NCBI GenBank assembly: GCA_030448225.1
Contig: JAUJNJ010000021.1
Span: forward strand, 1-58,374
Direction: 5' to 3'
DNA: 58,374 nucleotides
DNA from: Phycisphaerae bacterium
GTDB lineage: Bacteria; Planctomycetota; Phycisphaerae; Tepidisphaerales; Tepidisphaeraceae
Part shown: piece by piece, positions 25,457 through 35,365 of the stretch
How the letters are laid out: every line of letters starts with the position of its first letter
Position numbering within the stretch: the first letter of the stretch is position 1
The notes under the pieces: generated by a model
Seen by the model: only the letters and a program-made list of their open reading frames with translations
Database searches by the model: none
Told to the model about the DNA's origin: nothing
Made by a program: the position numbers and the translations under genes

Positions 25457-26884
25457 ATGGCCCGCATCAACACCAATGTCGCGTCACTGACGGCCCAGCG
25501 TGGCCTGAGCAAGTCGCAGAGGACCCTCGACAACACGCTCCAGAAGCTCTCGAGCGGCCTGCGGATCAACCGCGGCGCCGACGACCCGGCCGGCCTGATC
25601 GCCTCCGAGGGCCTGCGCAGCGAGATGTCCGGCATCACGCAGGCGATCGACAACTCGTCGCGCGCCACCAACGTGATCTCGACGACCGAGGGCGCGCTCT
25701 CGGAGGTCGCGGCGCTGCTGCTGAACGTGAAGGAGCTCGTCGTCGAGGCCGCCAACACCGGCGCGCTCTCGCCGGAGGAGATCTCGGCCAACCAGCTCCA
25801 GGTCGACTCGGCGATCGAGAGCATCACGCGGATCAGCAACACGACCACGTTCGCCGGGCTGCACCTGCTCAACGGCAACCTCGACTACCTCACGAGCGGC
25901 GTGCCGGCCAGCGTGAAGTCGCTGTCGATCTCGCAGGCGCACTTCGGCACCAGCGAGACGATCCCCGTGCAGGTCGACGTCGTCACCAGCGCCCGCACCG
26001 CCGAGCTGGAGTTCCGCAGCAGCGCGGTCACCGGCGCGGTCACGCTCGAGGTCACTGGCAACGAGGGCGTCGACGTGCTGACGTTCACGTCCGGCACGAG
26101 CGTGTCGGCCGTCGCGTTCGCGATCAACCGCCTGAGCGACTCCACCGGCGTCACCGCCGAGATGCGGTCTGCGGGCAACCTGACGTCGGGCCTCACGTTC
26201 AAGAGCACCGGCTACGGGTCCAAGAGCTTCGTGTCAGTCGCGGCCCAGTCGGGCGCGTTCGCCACGCAGGACGACACCGGCGCCGCCCGGGCCCGCGCCG
26301 AGGGGCGCGACTCGGTCGCCACGATCAACGGCGCGCTCACGGTCGGCGACGGCCTGAACGTGAAGCTCAACACGACCACGCTCGACCTCGACCTCACGCT
26401 CGACAAGACGTTCGGCCAGGGGCAGGCGCAGTTCGCCATCACCGGCGGCGGCGCGCTGTTCCAGCTCGGGCCGCAGGTCACGGCCAACCAGCAGGTCAAC
26501 GTCGGCATCGGCTCGGTGGCGGCCAGCAAGCTCGGCGACCGGAACGTCGGCTTCCTCAACGACATCTCCACCGGCGGCCGCGCGACGCTCGTCGGCGGCA
26601 AGAGCGCCGAGGCCAGCGCGATCATCGAGAAGGCGATCCGCCAGGTCGCCGTCATGCGGGGTCGCCTCGGCGCGTTCGAGAAGAACACGCTGCAGACGAA
26701 CATGAACTCGCTCTCGGTCGCGCTCGAGAACGTGACCGCCAGCGAGAGCTCGATCCGCGACGCCGACTTCGCCGCCGAGACCAGCGCGCTGACCCGCGCC
26801 CAGATCCTGACCCAGGCCGGCACGAGCGTGCTGGCGACCGCCAATTCCAGCCCGCAGAGCGTGCTCTCCCTGCTCGGCGGGTAA
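25457..26884 (+). CDS. fliC: flagellin (first copy)
   Basis: 475 aa. The N-terminal D0/D1 helix reads ARINTNVASLTAQRGLSKSQ then LQKLSSGLRINRGADDPAGL, a textbook flagellin start. The C-terminal helix carries FAAETSALTRAQILTQAGTS then VLATANSSPQSVLSLLGG. The centre (about residues 170-330) is a variable surface domain with a flagellin-IN motif (TLEVTGNEGVDVLTFTSG). Filament subunit, exported by the flagellar type III system, bound by FliW in the cytosol. Its leader carries two CsrA-type hairpins. Intact. Confidence 0.96.
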   Translation: MARINTNVASLTAQRGLSKSQRTLDNTLQKLSSGLRINRGADDPAGLIASEGLRSEMSGITQAIDNSSRATNVISTTEGALSEVAALLLNVKELVVEAANTGALSPEEISANQLQVDSAIESITRISNTTTFAGLHLLNGNLDYLTSGVPASVKSLSISQAHFGTSETIPVQVDVVTSARTAELEFRSSAVTGAVTLEVTGNEGVDVLTFTSGTSVSAVAFAINRLSDSTGVTAEMRSAGNLTSGLTFKSTGYGSKSFVSVAAQSGAFATQDDTGAARARAEGRDSVATINGALTVGDGLNVKLNTTTLDLDLTLDKTFGQGQAQFAITGGGALFQLGPQVTANQQVNVGIGSVAASKLGDRNVGFLNDISTGGRATLVGGKSAEASAIIEKAIRQVAVMRGRLGAFEKNTLQTNMNSLSVALENVTASESSIRDADFAAETSALTRAQILTQAGTSVLATANSSPQSVLSLLGG

Positions 26885-27697
26885 CGGCGCATGCCATCCG
26901 ATGTCCCCCCGTTCAGCCGGCTCGCGCGTGAGCCGCGACAAGCGACTTCCCCGGGAAGCGGCTCCCCGACGCGGCCCGCGGGCGGGCCGGCTGAACGCGT
27001 TTGCGCACCCACCTTCACGCCCGCGCACACGATTCCGCAACCGGCACCTCCCGCACCGCCCGCACGCGCGTCGCAGCTTCCGTCTCATAAAATTGCCCGC
27101 CCACACACGCATCGATCGGTTTCCCCTCCGGCCGCCTCTCCTATCGCAATGGCCCATAACGTTTTGCGATCGGTCGCCGCTGCGCGCACCTAAAGTGCCC
27201 CCTCCTGCGGCGACGATGAGACCGCAGTCGCCAGACGCCACTGCCGCCCCGACGGATCGGGCGTGAACGGGCAACGGATCGTCCGGACGTGCGGGATAGG
27301 AGGCCTGATTGAGCCGACCACGCTGGGGGAGTCAGTAGCCTGACCCGTAGGCCCACGCGACACGACCGAGTCGTCTAGAACGCGAGCAGACGCGCGCGCC
27401 GACGCGAAGGGCACCCGCACGACGCGGGACGACGACGCGGACATCACTAAACGAACCGAAGGCTGATGGGGCGTTGCCCTGACCCACAGCGATGGCGCTG
27501 GTGACCGTTGCGTCACGACGCGTTCCGCTGTCGGACGAGTGCGAACGTCGCGCCCGGCCAGACTTTCAAGGGAATGAAGGGCGCGACGAACACGCGCACC
27601 CCGCGGGCCGCAGACCCGCCGGGCGGTGTTCGGAACGCAGTCAACCGGGCCGTGGCGACACCCGCCGCGTCCCGCACCGTCACGGAGAGACAGAGTC
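26885..27697. other. long spacer/leader between the two flagellin genes
   Basis: 813 bases with no gene supported. A CGGCTC/GAGCCG hairpin at about 26919-26935 lies after flagellin 1 but lacks a U-tract. TAAAGTGC at 27192 could be a sigma-28-like -35 (N11 then GCGACGAT), which is weak. The region just before flagellin 2 is its leader. Confidence 0.4.
27563..27580 (+). promoter_or_regulatory. possible GGA-loop hairpin in second flagellin leader
   Basis: CTTTC-AAGGGAAT-GAAGG: a 5-bp stem with one G-U pair and GGA in an 8-base loop, about 120 bases before the second flagellin start. Unlike flagellin 1, the ribosome-binding site itself (GGAGAG at about 27683) is not in a clear hairpin. Confidence 0.3.
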
Positions 27698-29132
27698 ATG
27701 AGCAGAATCAACACCAACGTCAGCTCGCTGACGCGCAAGCGCACGCTCCGCAAGAACAGCGACGGCCTCAACACGAGCCTCGCCCGCCTGAGCACCGGCC
27801 TGAGGATCAACTCCGGCAAGGACAACCCGCCGGCCTGATCGCCAGTGAGAACCTCCGCCTCGAGAAGGCCGGCATCAGCCAGGCGATCGACAACGCCGAG
27901 CGCGCCAACAACATCATCGGCACCGCCGAGGGTGGCCTGGCCGAGGTCAGCTCGCTGCTGACCGAGCTGCAGAGCCTCGTCGGCCAGGCGGCCAACAGCG
28001 GCGGCCTCTCGCAGGAGGAGATGGCGGCCAACCAGTTGCAGGTCGACTCGATCCTCGGCACGATCAACCGCATCTCGGGCTCCACGAGCTTCCAGGGCAG
28101 CCAAGCTGCTCAACGGCAACTACGCCTACACGACCAGCTCGGTCACGGCCAGCGCGTTCTCGAGCCTGCAGGTCAACGCCGCCCGCCTCGCCGACGGCTC
28201 GACGAAGGACGTCGTCGTGCAGGTCGCCAACAGCGCGACGCTCGCCGACGTGCAGTACGACGCCGTCGCGTCGGGCATGATCTCCGGCGGCAGCCTGACG
28301 ATCGAGGTCGCCGGCAACGGCGGCACCGAGCAGCTCAGCTTCGCCGGCAGCTCGAGCCTCGCCGCGATCGCCACCGCGGTCAACGCGATCACCGAGGCGA
28401 CCGGCGTCACCGCCAGCGCGTCGGGCGACCAGATCAACTTCACCAGCGCCAAGTACGGGCGCCGACCAGTTCGTCAGCGTCCGCGCGATCGCCGGCACGT
28501 TCGCCGTCAGTGGCACCAGCGGCAAGGACTTCGGCACCGACGCCGACGCGCCGCGTCAACGGCGCGGCCGCCGAGGTCAAGGGCGTGTCGGTCAGCTACC
28601 GCTCCAACGACCTCGACCTCGAGTTCGAACTCTCCACGATCGCCGACGACGGCACCGAGGGCCTGAACGAGGGCAACACCAAGACGTTCGGCATCACCGG
28701 CGGCGCGCGACGTTCGCGCTGGGCTCGAAGGTGACCGAGACCGACAAGGCCTCGCTCGGCATCGGGTCGGTCTCGACCGGCAGCCTCGGCGACGGCTCGG
28801 TCGGCTACCTCAGCTCGTTGTCCGCCGGCGGCACCAACGACCTGACGAGCGGCAACCTCGTCAACGCCCAGAAGATCCTGGACAAGGCCGTCAAGCAGGT
28901 CAGCCAGCTGCGCGCCGGCTCGCGTTCCAGAAGTTCACGCTCGGCTCGACCGTTAACGCGCTGGGCGTCGCGTTCGAGAACGCCAGCGCCGCCGAGAGCC
29001 GCGATCCGCGACACCGACTTCTCGAGGAGACGTCCAGACTCACGCGGAGCCAGATCCTGGCCCAGGCGGCGACCACCGTCCGGCGCGCAGGCCAACGCCA
29101 GCCCTCAGTCGGCCCTCGCCCTCCTGCGGTAA
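27698..29132 (+). CDS. fliC: flagellin (second copy), multiple frameshifts
   Basis: The N-terminus SRINTNVSSLTRKRTLRKNS then LARLSTGLRINSGKDNP is flagellin. The frame then shifts near 27830, 28100, 28460, 28545, 28710, 28918, 28998 and 29030, while flagellin sequence continues each time (GLIASENLRLEKAGISQAID; KLLNGNYAYTTSSVTASAFS; KILDKAVKQVSQLRA). It ends QANASPQSALALLR. At 28100 one extra C in AGCCAAG and at 28998 one extra C in GAGCCGCGAT restore the frame. Intact length would be about 475 aa, like the first copy, but with a different central domain and leader. I infer assembly errors rather than decay. Confidence 0.85.
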
Positions 29133-29343
29133 GGCTCGGTCGGCCTTACCCCGCGGGGCCCGAGCCGCCGCGGATTCGACCGGCCCGCGCACGCCTTCGG
29201 GCGTCGCGCGCGCCGGCCGACACAGGGCGAGGGTTCCTCGACTGGTCCGGGACTAAACCTCCAGGCCACGGGCGATCGGCGAGCGGCGGGTGAGTGAGCC
29301 CCGCGCACGCGCATCGCCCCGGACGATCCCGACGATCCGCAGG

Positions 29344-29379
29344 CACCCCGGCCGAACAGGCCGGGGGTGTTTTGTTTTT
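29344..29379 (+). terminator. rho-independent terminator of the flagellar block
   Basis: CACCCCGGCC-GAACA-GGCCGGGGGTG (10-bp stem with one bulged G) followed directly by TTTTGTTTTT. This is the clearest terminator in the window, 212 bases after the second flagellin stop. Confidence 0.88.
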
Positions 29380-29456
29380 CCTGCCCGGGTCAGGTGGGGC
29401 AAGCGCGGGCGGAAAGTTCCGATCAGGGAGGCACATCGAACGGGCCGTCCGTAGTT

Positions 29457-29542
29457 GCGACGCCTGCGTCGCCGTTGTGGGCGCAGCCACGAAATCCCCG
29501 GCGTGAGAGTCGCGCGCGCGTCGACCTCGACGCAGGCGTCGC
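29457..29542. repeat. GCGACGCCTGCGTC inverted repeat
   Basis: GCGACGCCTGCGTC at 29457-29470 and its exact reverse complement at 29529-29542, with GTAG-type words outside each arm. Confidence 0.7.
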
Positions 29543-29679
29543 CGCTACACGGCAGACGAAGCGTCGTCGATCACCAGCCCGCCGCCCGGCGCTCGGGTGG
29601 CGACCGTCGCGCGTGACCCTGCTCCGCGGGTGCGCCGGGCTATACTGCGCGCCGAGCGTCGCCCGAACCGCCGGACCGC

Positions 29680-30853
29680 ATGACCCCGCCGATGCGCGTA
29701 CTCCACGTCGCCGCCACCCTCGCCCCCACGTACGGCGGGCCCGTCTCCGCGCTGGCGGGGATGGCGCGCCCGCGCAGGGCGCGCGGGGCTCGCCGTCGCC
29801 GTCCTGGCGACGTGCGCGCGGGGGATGAAGAGGACCGATGGTCGAGCGGCTCGGCGCGGCGGGCGTCGAGGTGGCGACGATCGGGCCGGCGACCGGCCCG
29901 CTCCGCCTCCACCCGGGGGCTCGGCCGCGCGCGGTGGCGGACGCCGTCGCGCGCGGACGTCGTGCACGTCCACGGCGTGTGGGAGGAGATCAGCACCTGG
30001 CGCGCGGGCGCGCGGCGGGCGGGCGTGCCGTACGTCGTCACGCCGCACGGCATGCTCGATCCGTGGAGCCTGGCGCGAAGGCGTGGAAGAAGCGCTCTAC
30101 CTCGCGTGGCGCGGCCGCCGGAACTCTCGTCCGCGGCCGCCCTGCACTTCACCGCCGGCGCCGAGCCGCGACGCGGTGGCGCGCTCGGCCTCGGCGGAAT
30201 CGATCGTCGAGCCGCTGGGGATCGACCTCGACGAGTTCCGCGACCTGCCGCCGGCGGGAGTTCGGCGCGCGGGTGCCGCGGGCGGGCGACGGTCCGATCG
30301 TGCTGTTCCTCGGCCGGCTTCACCCGAAGAAGGGCCTCGACCTGCTCGTGCGCGTTCGCCGACGCGGCCGTCGCCGGCGCGCGCGGCTCGTGATCGCCGG
30401 CCCCGACGCCGACGATTACCGCGCAACGATCGAGGCGGCCGTCGCGCTCGGGGATCGCCGATCGCGTCCTCTTCACCGGCATGCTCCGCGGCCGCGAGCG
30501 CGTCGCGGCGGCTGGCGGCGGCGGACGTGTTCGTGCTGCCGAGCTACCAGGAGAACTTCGGCGTCGCCGTCGCCGAGTCGCTCGCGGCCGGCACGCCGGT
30601 GATCGTGTCCGACCGCGTGAACCTCCACCCCGACGTGACCGAGGCCGCCGTCGGCGCCGTCGTGCCGCCCGAGGTCGCCCCGCTCGCCCGCGAGATCCGC
30701 CGCTGGACGACCGACCGCCCCCTCCGCGACGCCGCCGCCGCGCGGGCCCGGCCGTTCGCGTTCGCGCGGTACGACGGCGAACGGGTGGCGCGGCGCTGGG
30801 TGGAGCACTACGCCGCCCTGCGCGTCCCGAAAGCGTCCGCGCCGGCGGATTGA
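29680..30853 (+). CDS. GT4 family glycosyltransferase, heavily frameshifted
   Basis: MRVLHVAATLAPTYGGPVSA (ATG 29680 or 29692) is the GT-B N-terminal start. VVHVHGVWEEISTW and YVVTPHGMLDPWSLA are typical of GT4 acceptor domains. The donor domain has IVLFLGRLHPKKGLDLLVR, ARLVIAGPDADDYRATIEAA and VFVLPSYQENFGVAVAESLA, with the E-x7-E motif. At least eight frame changes lie between 29770 and 30520; the last third (30530-30853) is uninterrupted. It likely transfers a sugar from a nucleotide-sugar in polysaccharide or glycan synthesis. As the next gene after the flagellin terminator it might modify flagellin or an exopolysaccharide, but there is no direct evidence. Confidence 0.82.
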
Positions 30854-30992
30854 CGCGCCGTGATGAGCGGTCGGAAGATAATCCGCGAGCGCAGGAGATG
30901 CTTCGCTACGGCAGGGAAAGGCTGCCGCGAAGTAGGAGTGGCCCTCTGCTCCTCTAGCCGCCGCGACGCGAGCGCGTGGTCTGGGGCGTGCG

Positions 30993-31033
30993 CAAAAAGC
31001 AGCCGGGCGGTCCCGCGTGGGGACCGCCCGGCT
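30993..31033 (-). terminator. rho-independent terminator of the small secreted-protein gene
   Basis: AGCCGGGCGGTCCC (31001-31014) pairs perfectly with 31020-31033 (14 bp, 5-base loop). On the minus strand it is followed by GCTTTTTGCG. It lies 54 bases past the stop of the minus-strand gene. Confidence 0.88.
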
Positions 31034-31086
31034 GGCGTCGTCGGTCACGGGCTGGTCGGGCGCCCGTGGTGTTCGGACGGGTCGAG

Positions 31087-31431
31087 TTAGGCCTCGATCT
31101 TGATGGCCGAGATCTTGGCTTCCATGTACTCCTTGCCGTCGGCGTCCTTCTTGGCGGTCGGCTCGCTGGCGAGGGTGGCGGTCATGGTCTTGCCGGCCTT
31201 GCGGGCCTTGTGGGCGGTCTTGTAGTCCTCGCTGTCGCCCATGAGCACCCAGCGGTTGCCTTCCTTGTCGGTCAGCATGATGGGGTGCCCGTCGTCGGAC
31301 GTCACGCCTTCGCAGGTCGCGCAGCCGGACTTGCCGCTGACCTGCTTGGCCTCCGCGTCCTTCGCCGAAGCGAGGTTGGCCGAGAGCGTCAGGGCGAGGG
31401 CGGCGACGGCGATCGAGAGCAGCTTCTTCAT
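31087..31431 (-). CDS. small secreted protein with CxxC motif (114 aa)
   Basis: ATG 31431 is preceded by AGGAGAAGGTT. The signal peptide is KKLLSIAVAALALTLSANLA-SA. The mature protein has SGKSGCATCEGVTS (a CxxC), a HPIMLTDKEGNRWVLMGDSE strand pair, and a Lys-rich C-terminus with EYMEAKISAIKIEA. Planctomycetes encode many small secreted proteins of this look; the function is unknown. It could bind metal or haem through CxxC, though no CxxCH is present. Own terminator. Confidence 0.72.
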   Translation of the reverse strand: MKKLLSIAVAALALTLSANLASAKDAEAKQVSGKSGCATCEGVTSDDGHPIMLTDKEGNRWVLMGDSEDYKTAHKARKAGKTMTATLASEPTAKKDADGKEYMEAKISAIKIEA

Positions 31432-31924
31432 AACCTTCTCCTGTGAATCCGGCGGCTCGCACCGGGGCGGACGGCGATGACCCATGCACCGCCGGAACGT
31501 GAATCCCGCCCACCCGGAGCCGCGACGTGTCGGTTAACTATAGCCCGCCGAACGGGGCCCACAAGCGGAAAGCGCCCGCCTTGGCGAGATTGACCTATCG
31601 ACATGGAGCCGCGACCGGACCGAGCGGCGACGCCAACTCGGACCACAAGCGCATCCCAGTTAAACGACATGGTGCCTCGGCGGTATACGCCGCCCGGATT
31701 TGCGCATTGTTGCTATCCGGCGGGCGTCTCGCTGCGCGCGGAAATTGAACCACGGAGACACGGAGGCACGGAGAAGAGATAAGCGAGGGTGGAAGATGGA
31801 GGAACTGGAAGATGGGAAGAAAAGACCGAGCGTCGCGCCGCCGTCTTCCTCCATCCTCCATCTTCGTCTTCTCCTCCTACCTCCGTGTCTCCGTGCCTCC
31901 GTGGTTCAACTCCGTACGACCTGC
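31432..31924. other. intergenic with large palindrome
   Basis: 493 bases; the second half is the CCACGGAGACACGG palindrome (31746-31909). The first half should hold the promoter of the small secreted gene. No gene supported. Confidence 0.5.
31746..31909. repeat. CCACGGAGACACGG palindrome, copy 1
   Basis: Outer arms GAACCACGGAGACACGG/AGGCACGGAGAAGAG and CCTCCGTGTCTCCGTGCC/TCCGTGGTTC. Inner arms use GGAAGATGGAGGA and CTTCCTCCATCCTCCATC. The near twin at 57013-57164 has the same outer words. Located after the stop of the C45 gene. Confidence 0.85.
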
Positions 31925-33088
31925 TCACCGCGCGGCGGCGACCGCCCCGGCCGCGCCGTGCTCGCCGCGGAACAGCGGCTTGAGGTCGAGGCGGTGGAAC
32001 GTCTTCGCCGCGGCGTCCTCGCCGGCCGACAGGTACAGCACGCGGTCGGCCGGCTCGAAGATCATCGACTGCAGCGTGAAGTCCCCCGGCGACGCCTCCT
32101 TCAGCATCGACACCAGCCGCGCCCGGTCGACGCGCCCGAAGTGCTCGGCGGCGGCGGCGCGCATGCAGTCGTAGCGGTCGCACCGGCCGGCGGTGTCGTC
32201 GTCCCGCTCGCCGCGCTGGTGGTTCGTGCTGAACAGCGCCCGGTCCGCGCCGCCGCGCCGCACGCGCACCCGCTGCGGCGTGATCTCCACCACCGCGCGA
32301 TCGCCCGCGGCGTCCATCACCATCAGGTTGTTCGCCGACTGCCGCGGCGTCTTCTCCAGCAGCGCGATCGCCTCCTCGGTCGTGCGGCACCGCTCGAGCA
32401 CCGTGCGGTACAGCAGCGTGTACGGCATCGCGTCAGGCAGGCGCATCGACCGCGACACCTCCATGTTCGCCACGCACAGCCCGTGCTCGTTCATCCCCGA
32501 CAGCACGCCGATCAGCCCCGGCCACCCCACGCTCACGAACGCGTGGCGGCCCTCGGGCCGGTAGGCGAGCAGCACGGTCGACTTGTCGGCCACGTCGAAG
32601 CTCGGGAAGTCGAGGTTCCGCCCGAACCGCGCCACGCCGTCCGGCGACGCCGACCCCGGCAGCGTGACGGTCGAGCACGCGGTCATCGCCGACAGGTCGA
32701 GGAAGCACTGCGCCAGCATCATCTGCCGCGGCTCCACCTTCGACTCCCGCGCCAGCGCGCGGACCTCGTCGCGGTGCGCCGGCAGCATCAGCGACTCGAA
32801 CGCCGACGCCGCCCCCAGCGCCAGCATGCGCTGCACGTCGTTGCGGAAGTACTGTCCGAAGTACTTGTCGTGAAGCGTGCGGATCGGCTCCCCGAACTGC
32901 CGCCCGTGCTCCGCCCCGATCGCCTCGGCGTCGCCGGCGAGCGTCACGATCGGATACGGGAACGGCTCCGCCCGCTCCGCCGCGGCGGCGGGGGGCGCGA
33001 GGTGCCGCTCCTCCGCCCGCGACGAGCAGGCGAGCGAGACGGCGCACAGCAAAACCAGCGGCAGCGAACGGAGGGGTGTCCGGTACAT
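31925..33088 (-). CDS. C45 family autoproteolytic acyltransferase/hydrolase lipoprotein
   Basis: ATG 33088 is preceded by GAGGACGCTTG. The lipobox VSLAC puts the lipidated cysteine at residue 21. The core shows the C45 Ntn-hydrolase pattern: GAEHGRQFGEPIR near residue 60, then AMTACSTVTLPGSA with Cys138 as the likely self-processing nucleophile, RNLDFPSFDVADKS and NEHGLCVANMEV. The C-terminal FSTNHQRGERD and DFTLQSMIFEPADRVLYLS match the acyl-CoA:6-aminopenicillanate acyltransferase-like family. Substrate unknown, probably an amide or acyl bond outside the cytoplasm. About 387 aa, intact. Confidence 0.85.
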   Translation of the reverse strand: MYRTPLRSLPLVLLCAVSLACSSRAEERHLAPPAAAAERAEPFPYPIVTLAGDAEAIGAEHGRQFGEPIRTLHDKYFGQYFRNDVQRMLALGAASAFESLMLPAHRDEVRALARESKVEPRQMMLAQCFLDLSAMTACSTVTLPGSASPDGVARFGRNLDFPSFDVADKSTVLLAYRPEGRHAFVSVGWPGLIGVLSGMNEHGLCVANMEVSRSMRLPDAMPYTLLYRTVLERCRTTEEAIALLEKTPRQSANNLMVMDAAGDRAVVEITPQRVRVRRGGADRALFSTNHQRGERDDDTAGRCDRYDCMRAAAAEHFGRVDRARLVSMLKEASPGDFTLQSMIFEPADRVLYLSAGEDAAAKTFHRLDLKPLFRGEHGAAGAVAAAR

Positions 33089-33631
33089 CAAGCGTCCTCT
33101 AGACGACAAGGAGCCCAAGCGCGGGGAGCGACGGGACCGGCCCGTCGTGAGGCAATGATAGTCGCGAGAAACTTCTGCGGTTCAAGCGGCCGCTACGGAT
33201 GATGCCGAAAAGTTTAGAGCAGTGAGGACGAGTTCGGCAGCCAATAAGGTGCAGCGTGGCAACGGATGCCGCATTGGGGCATTCACCAACGAGTCACAGA
33301 TCGAGCACAGGTGTACGTACGAAAAAGCGAGCGCGTCCGTCTTTTACGTGTGCGCCGTTTGTGGCGCCACGGGCGAACGAGACGAGCGGCGTCCCGACTA
33401 GCCGGCGTTGCAACCGGTTCCGTTTGCCGAGAACGTGTCCGTGCCGCGTCGGCCGAGAGGCTCCGCGCCCGTTTCTCGTCGCTGCCAAACATGGGCAGGC
33501 TTATGATCTATTGGGCAACGGGCACGGTGTTGCGGCGGGGCGTACGCAGCCAAGAGCGTCGTCCGACGCGGCCGCTTATGAGCCCGCCCGATCGTGAGTC
33601 GTTTGGCGAACGGTCCAGGCGCGGGAGGCGC
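33089..33631. other. intergenic, nothing recognised
   Basis: 543 bases between divergent genes without a supported gene, repeat or hairpin. The VOC gene ribosome-binding site GGGAGG lies at its end. Confidence 0.4.
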
Positions 33632-34004
33632 GTGTTCAGAGGAAAAGCGATCACGATCGCATGTACCGATCGAGACCGGTCGGCAGCCTTCTACCAACAC
33701 GTGCTCGGGGCCGTCCCGCTGCCCAGCGGCGACGGGTACGGCTGCCCGTGGTACAGCTTGGGCGCGATCGTATTCTCGCTCATGCCAAACGCGGGAGGGC
33801 CCAGTCCCGCATCGTTTCCGACGGATGCGATGGCGATGCTTTTGCTTGAGGTGGACGACTTGGCGGCTGCTCACCGTCACCTCGCCGACGCCGGGGTCCG
33901 GATCGTCGAGGCCCCCGGCGGACGGCCCGTACCTGTTGATCGCCGACCCCGACGGGTTGATGATCGAGGTCTGGCAGAGCGATGAGGATGGGGCCGGCAT
34001 TTAA
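33632..34004 (+). CDS. VOC family (glyoxalase/bleomycin-resistance-like) protein, one frameshift
   Basis: GTG 33632 with GGGAGG seven bases ahead. AITIACTDRDRSAAFYQHVL is the first beta-alpha unit of the vicinal-oxygen-chelate fold. MAMLLLEVDDLAAAHRHLAD, then AGVRIVEAP, is the second. The last strand, PYLLIADPDGLMIEVWQS with the metal-ligand Glu, is in another frame because of one extra base around 33912-33918. About 123 aa. A single domain, so probably a dimer; substrate unknown. Confidence 0.8.
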
Positions 34005-34046
34005 TGGTCCACCGAGCTTCCATATGCGTCCGTCACTCCAGCACCC

Positions 34047-35213
34047 ATGACCGCCACCTCCACCCAACTCGCCACCCGCCCCTCGCCCGCGGCCGACTCG
34101 GTCGCCGGGTACACCGGCGAGGTCGTTTACCTCTTCGCGTTCGACGTCGCTTACGAGATGGCGCGTAAGCCGGTGGGGCATTTGCTCGGGCAGCCTCTCG
34201 CCGAGTTCATGGTGGGGTCGAGCAAGCGGAGCCCGCGGCAGTTGCTGTTTTACCGCCCGCAGATGGTCCGCCTGCCGCCGGTCGAGCGGATCGGGCCGCG
34301 GGGCGCGGTGCGGGTGGAACGGTCGGTGAAGCTGCTGTCGGTCGGCGCGATCAGCATCACGGTGCGGGTGCCGTTCCGCGTCGGGCGGATCGAGGACCTC
34401 GTCGCGTATCACGATCTGCGCTTCTCCGACGGCACGTATCTCTACGACGAGGTGCGGCAACTCGCCGAGGACGTGCGCAAGGAACTGCACGCGCTCTACG
34501 TCCGGCCGACCGACCAGCTGCGCGACGACGAGGCGTACACCGTCTTCTGCGTCCACACGCCGCTGGCCGGCGGCGAGGGCGCGTACGTGGCGGCCGAGGA
34601 ATGGTTCCAGGCGCACCGCCGGGCGATCGCGGCCCTGCTGACCGAGGAGCCGAACGTCGACCGCCTCTCGGAGCAGGAGGCGATCGAGTCGACGTCGAAG
34701 TTCTACAGCTATTACGACCGCGACGTCTGCGTCATCGAGTGGGACGCCGCCCTCGTCGCCGACGACCCGGCCTACTTCGACGAGACGCTCTACATCATGG
34801 AGCTCGCCAACGTGCAACTGGCCGAGCTCGAGGCGTACGACCGCATCCTCGACGACGCCGTCGAGCGCTCCTACCGCGACATCTCCGGCCGCCGCACCCG
34901 CGGGTGGCAGGCGACCGGCGTGCAGCACGAGCTGCGCGAGATCCGCATCGACCTCGCCCGCCTGAGCGACGAGCTGTCGAACATCACCAAGTTCTTCGGC
35001 GACTTCCACCTCGCCCGCGTCTACCAGGGCCTCAGCGCCCGCTTCCACCTCGGCGACTGGCACCGCGCGATCGACGAGAAGCTCAAGACGCTCGACGAGC
35101 TCTACGCGCTGCTCCGCTCCGAGCAGAACAACCGCTGGATGCTCATCCTCGAAGCCTCGATCGTCCTGCTGTTCATCATCGACCTCATCATCCTCGGCAT
35201 GGGGATGGACTGA
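34047..35213 (+). CDS. C-terminally anchored membrane protein, RMD1/DUF155-like (tentative)
   Basis: 388 aa, intact. Soluble N-terminal part (VVYLFAFDVAYEMARKPVGH; FYRPQMVRLPPVERIGPRG), acidic YYDRDVCVIEWDAAL, then long helices (LREIRIDLARLSDELSNITK; AIDEKLKTLDELYALLRSEQ). One C-terminal membrane helix follows, WMLILEASIVLLFIIDLIIL. The helix-hairpin plus C-terminal helix layout resembles RMD1/YagE (DUF155) proteins; I cannot confirm it without a profile search. No known enzymatic role. Confidence 0.65.
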   Translation: MTATSTQLATRPSPAADSVAGYTGEVVYLFAFDVAYEMARKPVGHLLGQPLAEFMVGSSKRSPRQLLFYRPQMVRLPPVERIGPRGAVRVERSVKLLSVGAISITVRVPFRVGRIEDLVAYHDLRFSDGTYLYDEVRQLAEDVRKELHALYVRPTDQLRDDEAYTVFCVHTPLAGGEGAYVAAEEWFQAHRRAIAALLTEEPNVDRLSEQEAIESTSKFYSYYDRDVCVIEWDAALVADDPAYFDETLYIMELANVQLAELEAYDRILDDAVERSYRDISGRRTRGWQATGVQHELREIRIDLARLSDELSNITKFFGDFHLARVYQGLSARFHLGDWHRAIDEKLKTLDELYALLRSEQNNRWMLILEASIVLLFIIDLIILGMGMD

Positions 35214-35216
35214 GGA

Positions 35217-35300
35217 GGAGGGGAGCGGGGAGTGGAGGAGTGGGGGGTGGGGAGTGGAAGAGTGGAAGAGTGGTGGGGTGGTGGGGTGGTGGAGTTGGTG
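35217..35300. repeat. GTGGGGAGTGGAAGAGTGG low-complexity tract
   Basis: A G-rich tandem tract of GGGGAGTGG and GGTGGGGT words directly after the stop of the upstream gene. G-runs on the coding strand could form a G-quadruplex. It lacks the complementary arm seen in the other word-built repeats. Confidence 0.7.
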
Positions 35301-35365
35301 CGGGTGCTGCGTTGAGAACTCCCTCTCTTTAATACTCGGGCATGCGCCGCGAAGAAGGAGTGGAA

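Larger units (their letters stand above)
29133..29679. other. intergenic with terminator and inverted repeat
   Basis: 547 bases closing the flagellar block: rho-independent terminator at 29344-29379 and a 14-bp inverted repeat at 29457-29542. No gene supported. Confidence 0.5.

Noticed and set aside
27698..29132. Second flagellin as a decayed pseudogene
   Set aside because: Family sequence is fully conserved in all segments and shifts share insertion contexts with other genes, so sequence error is the simpler explanation.
35217..35300. The G-rich tract as a coding region
   Set aside because: Translation in all frames is simple repeats; it follows a stop codon and has the look of the other word-built spacers.
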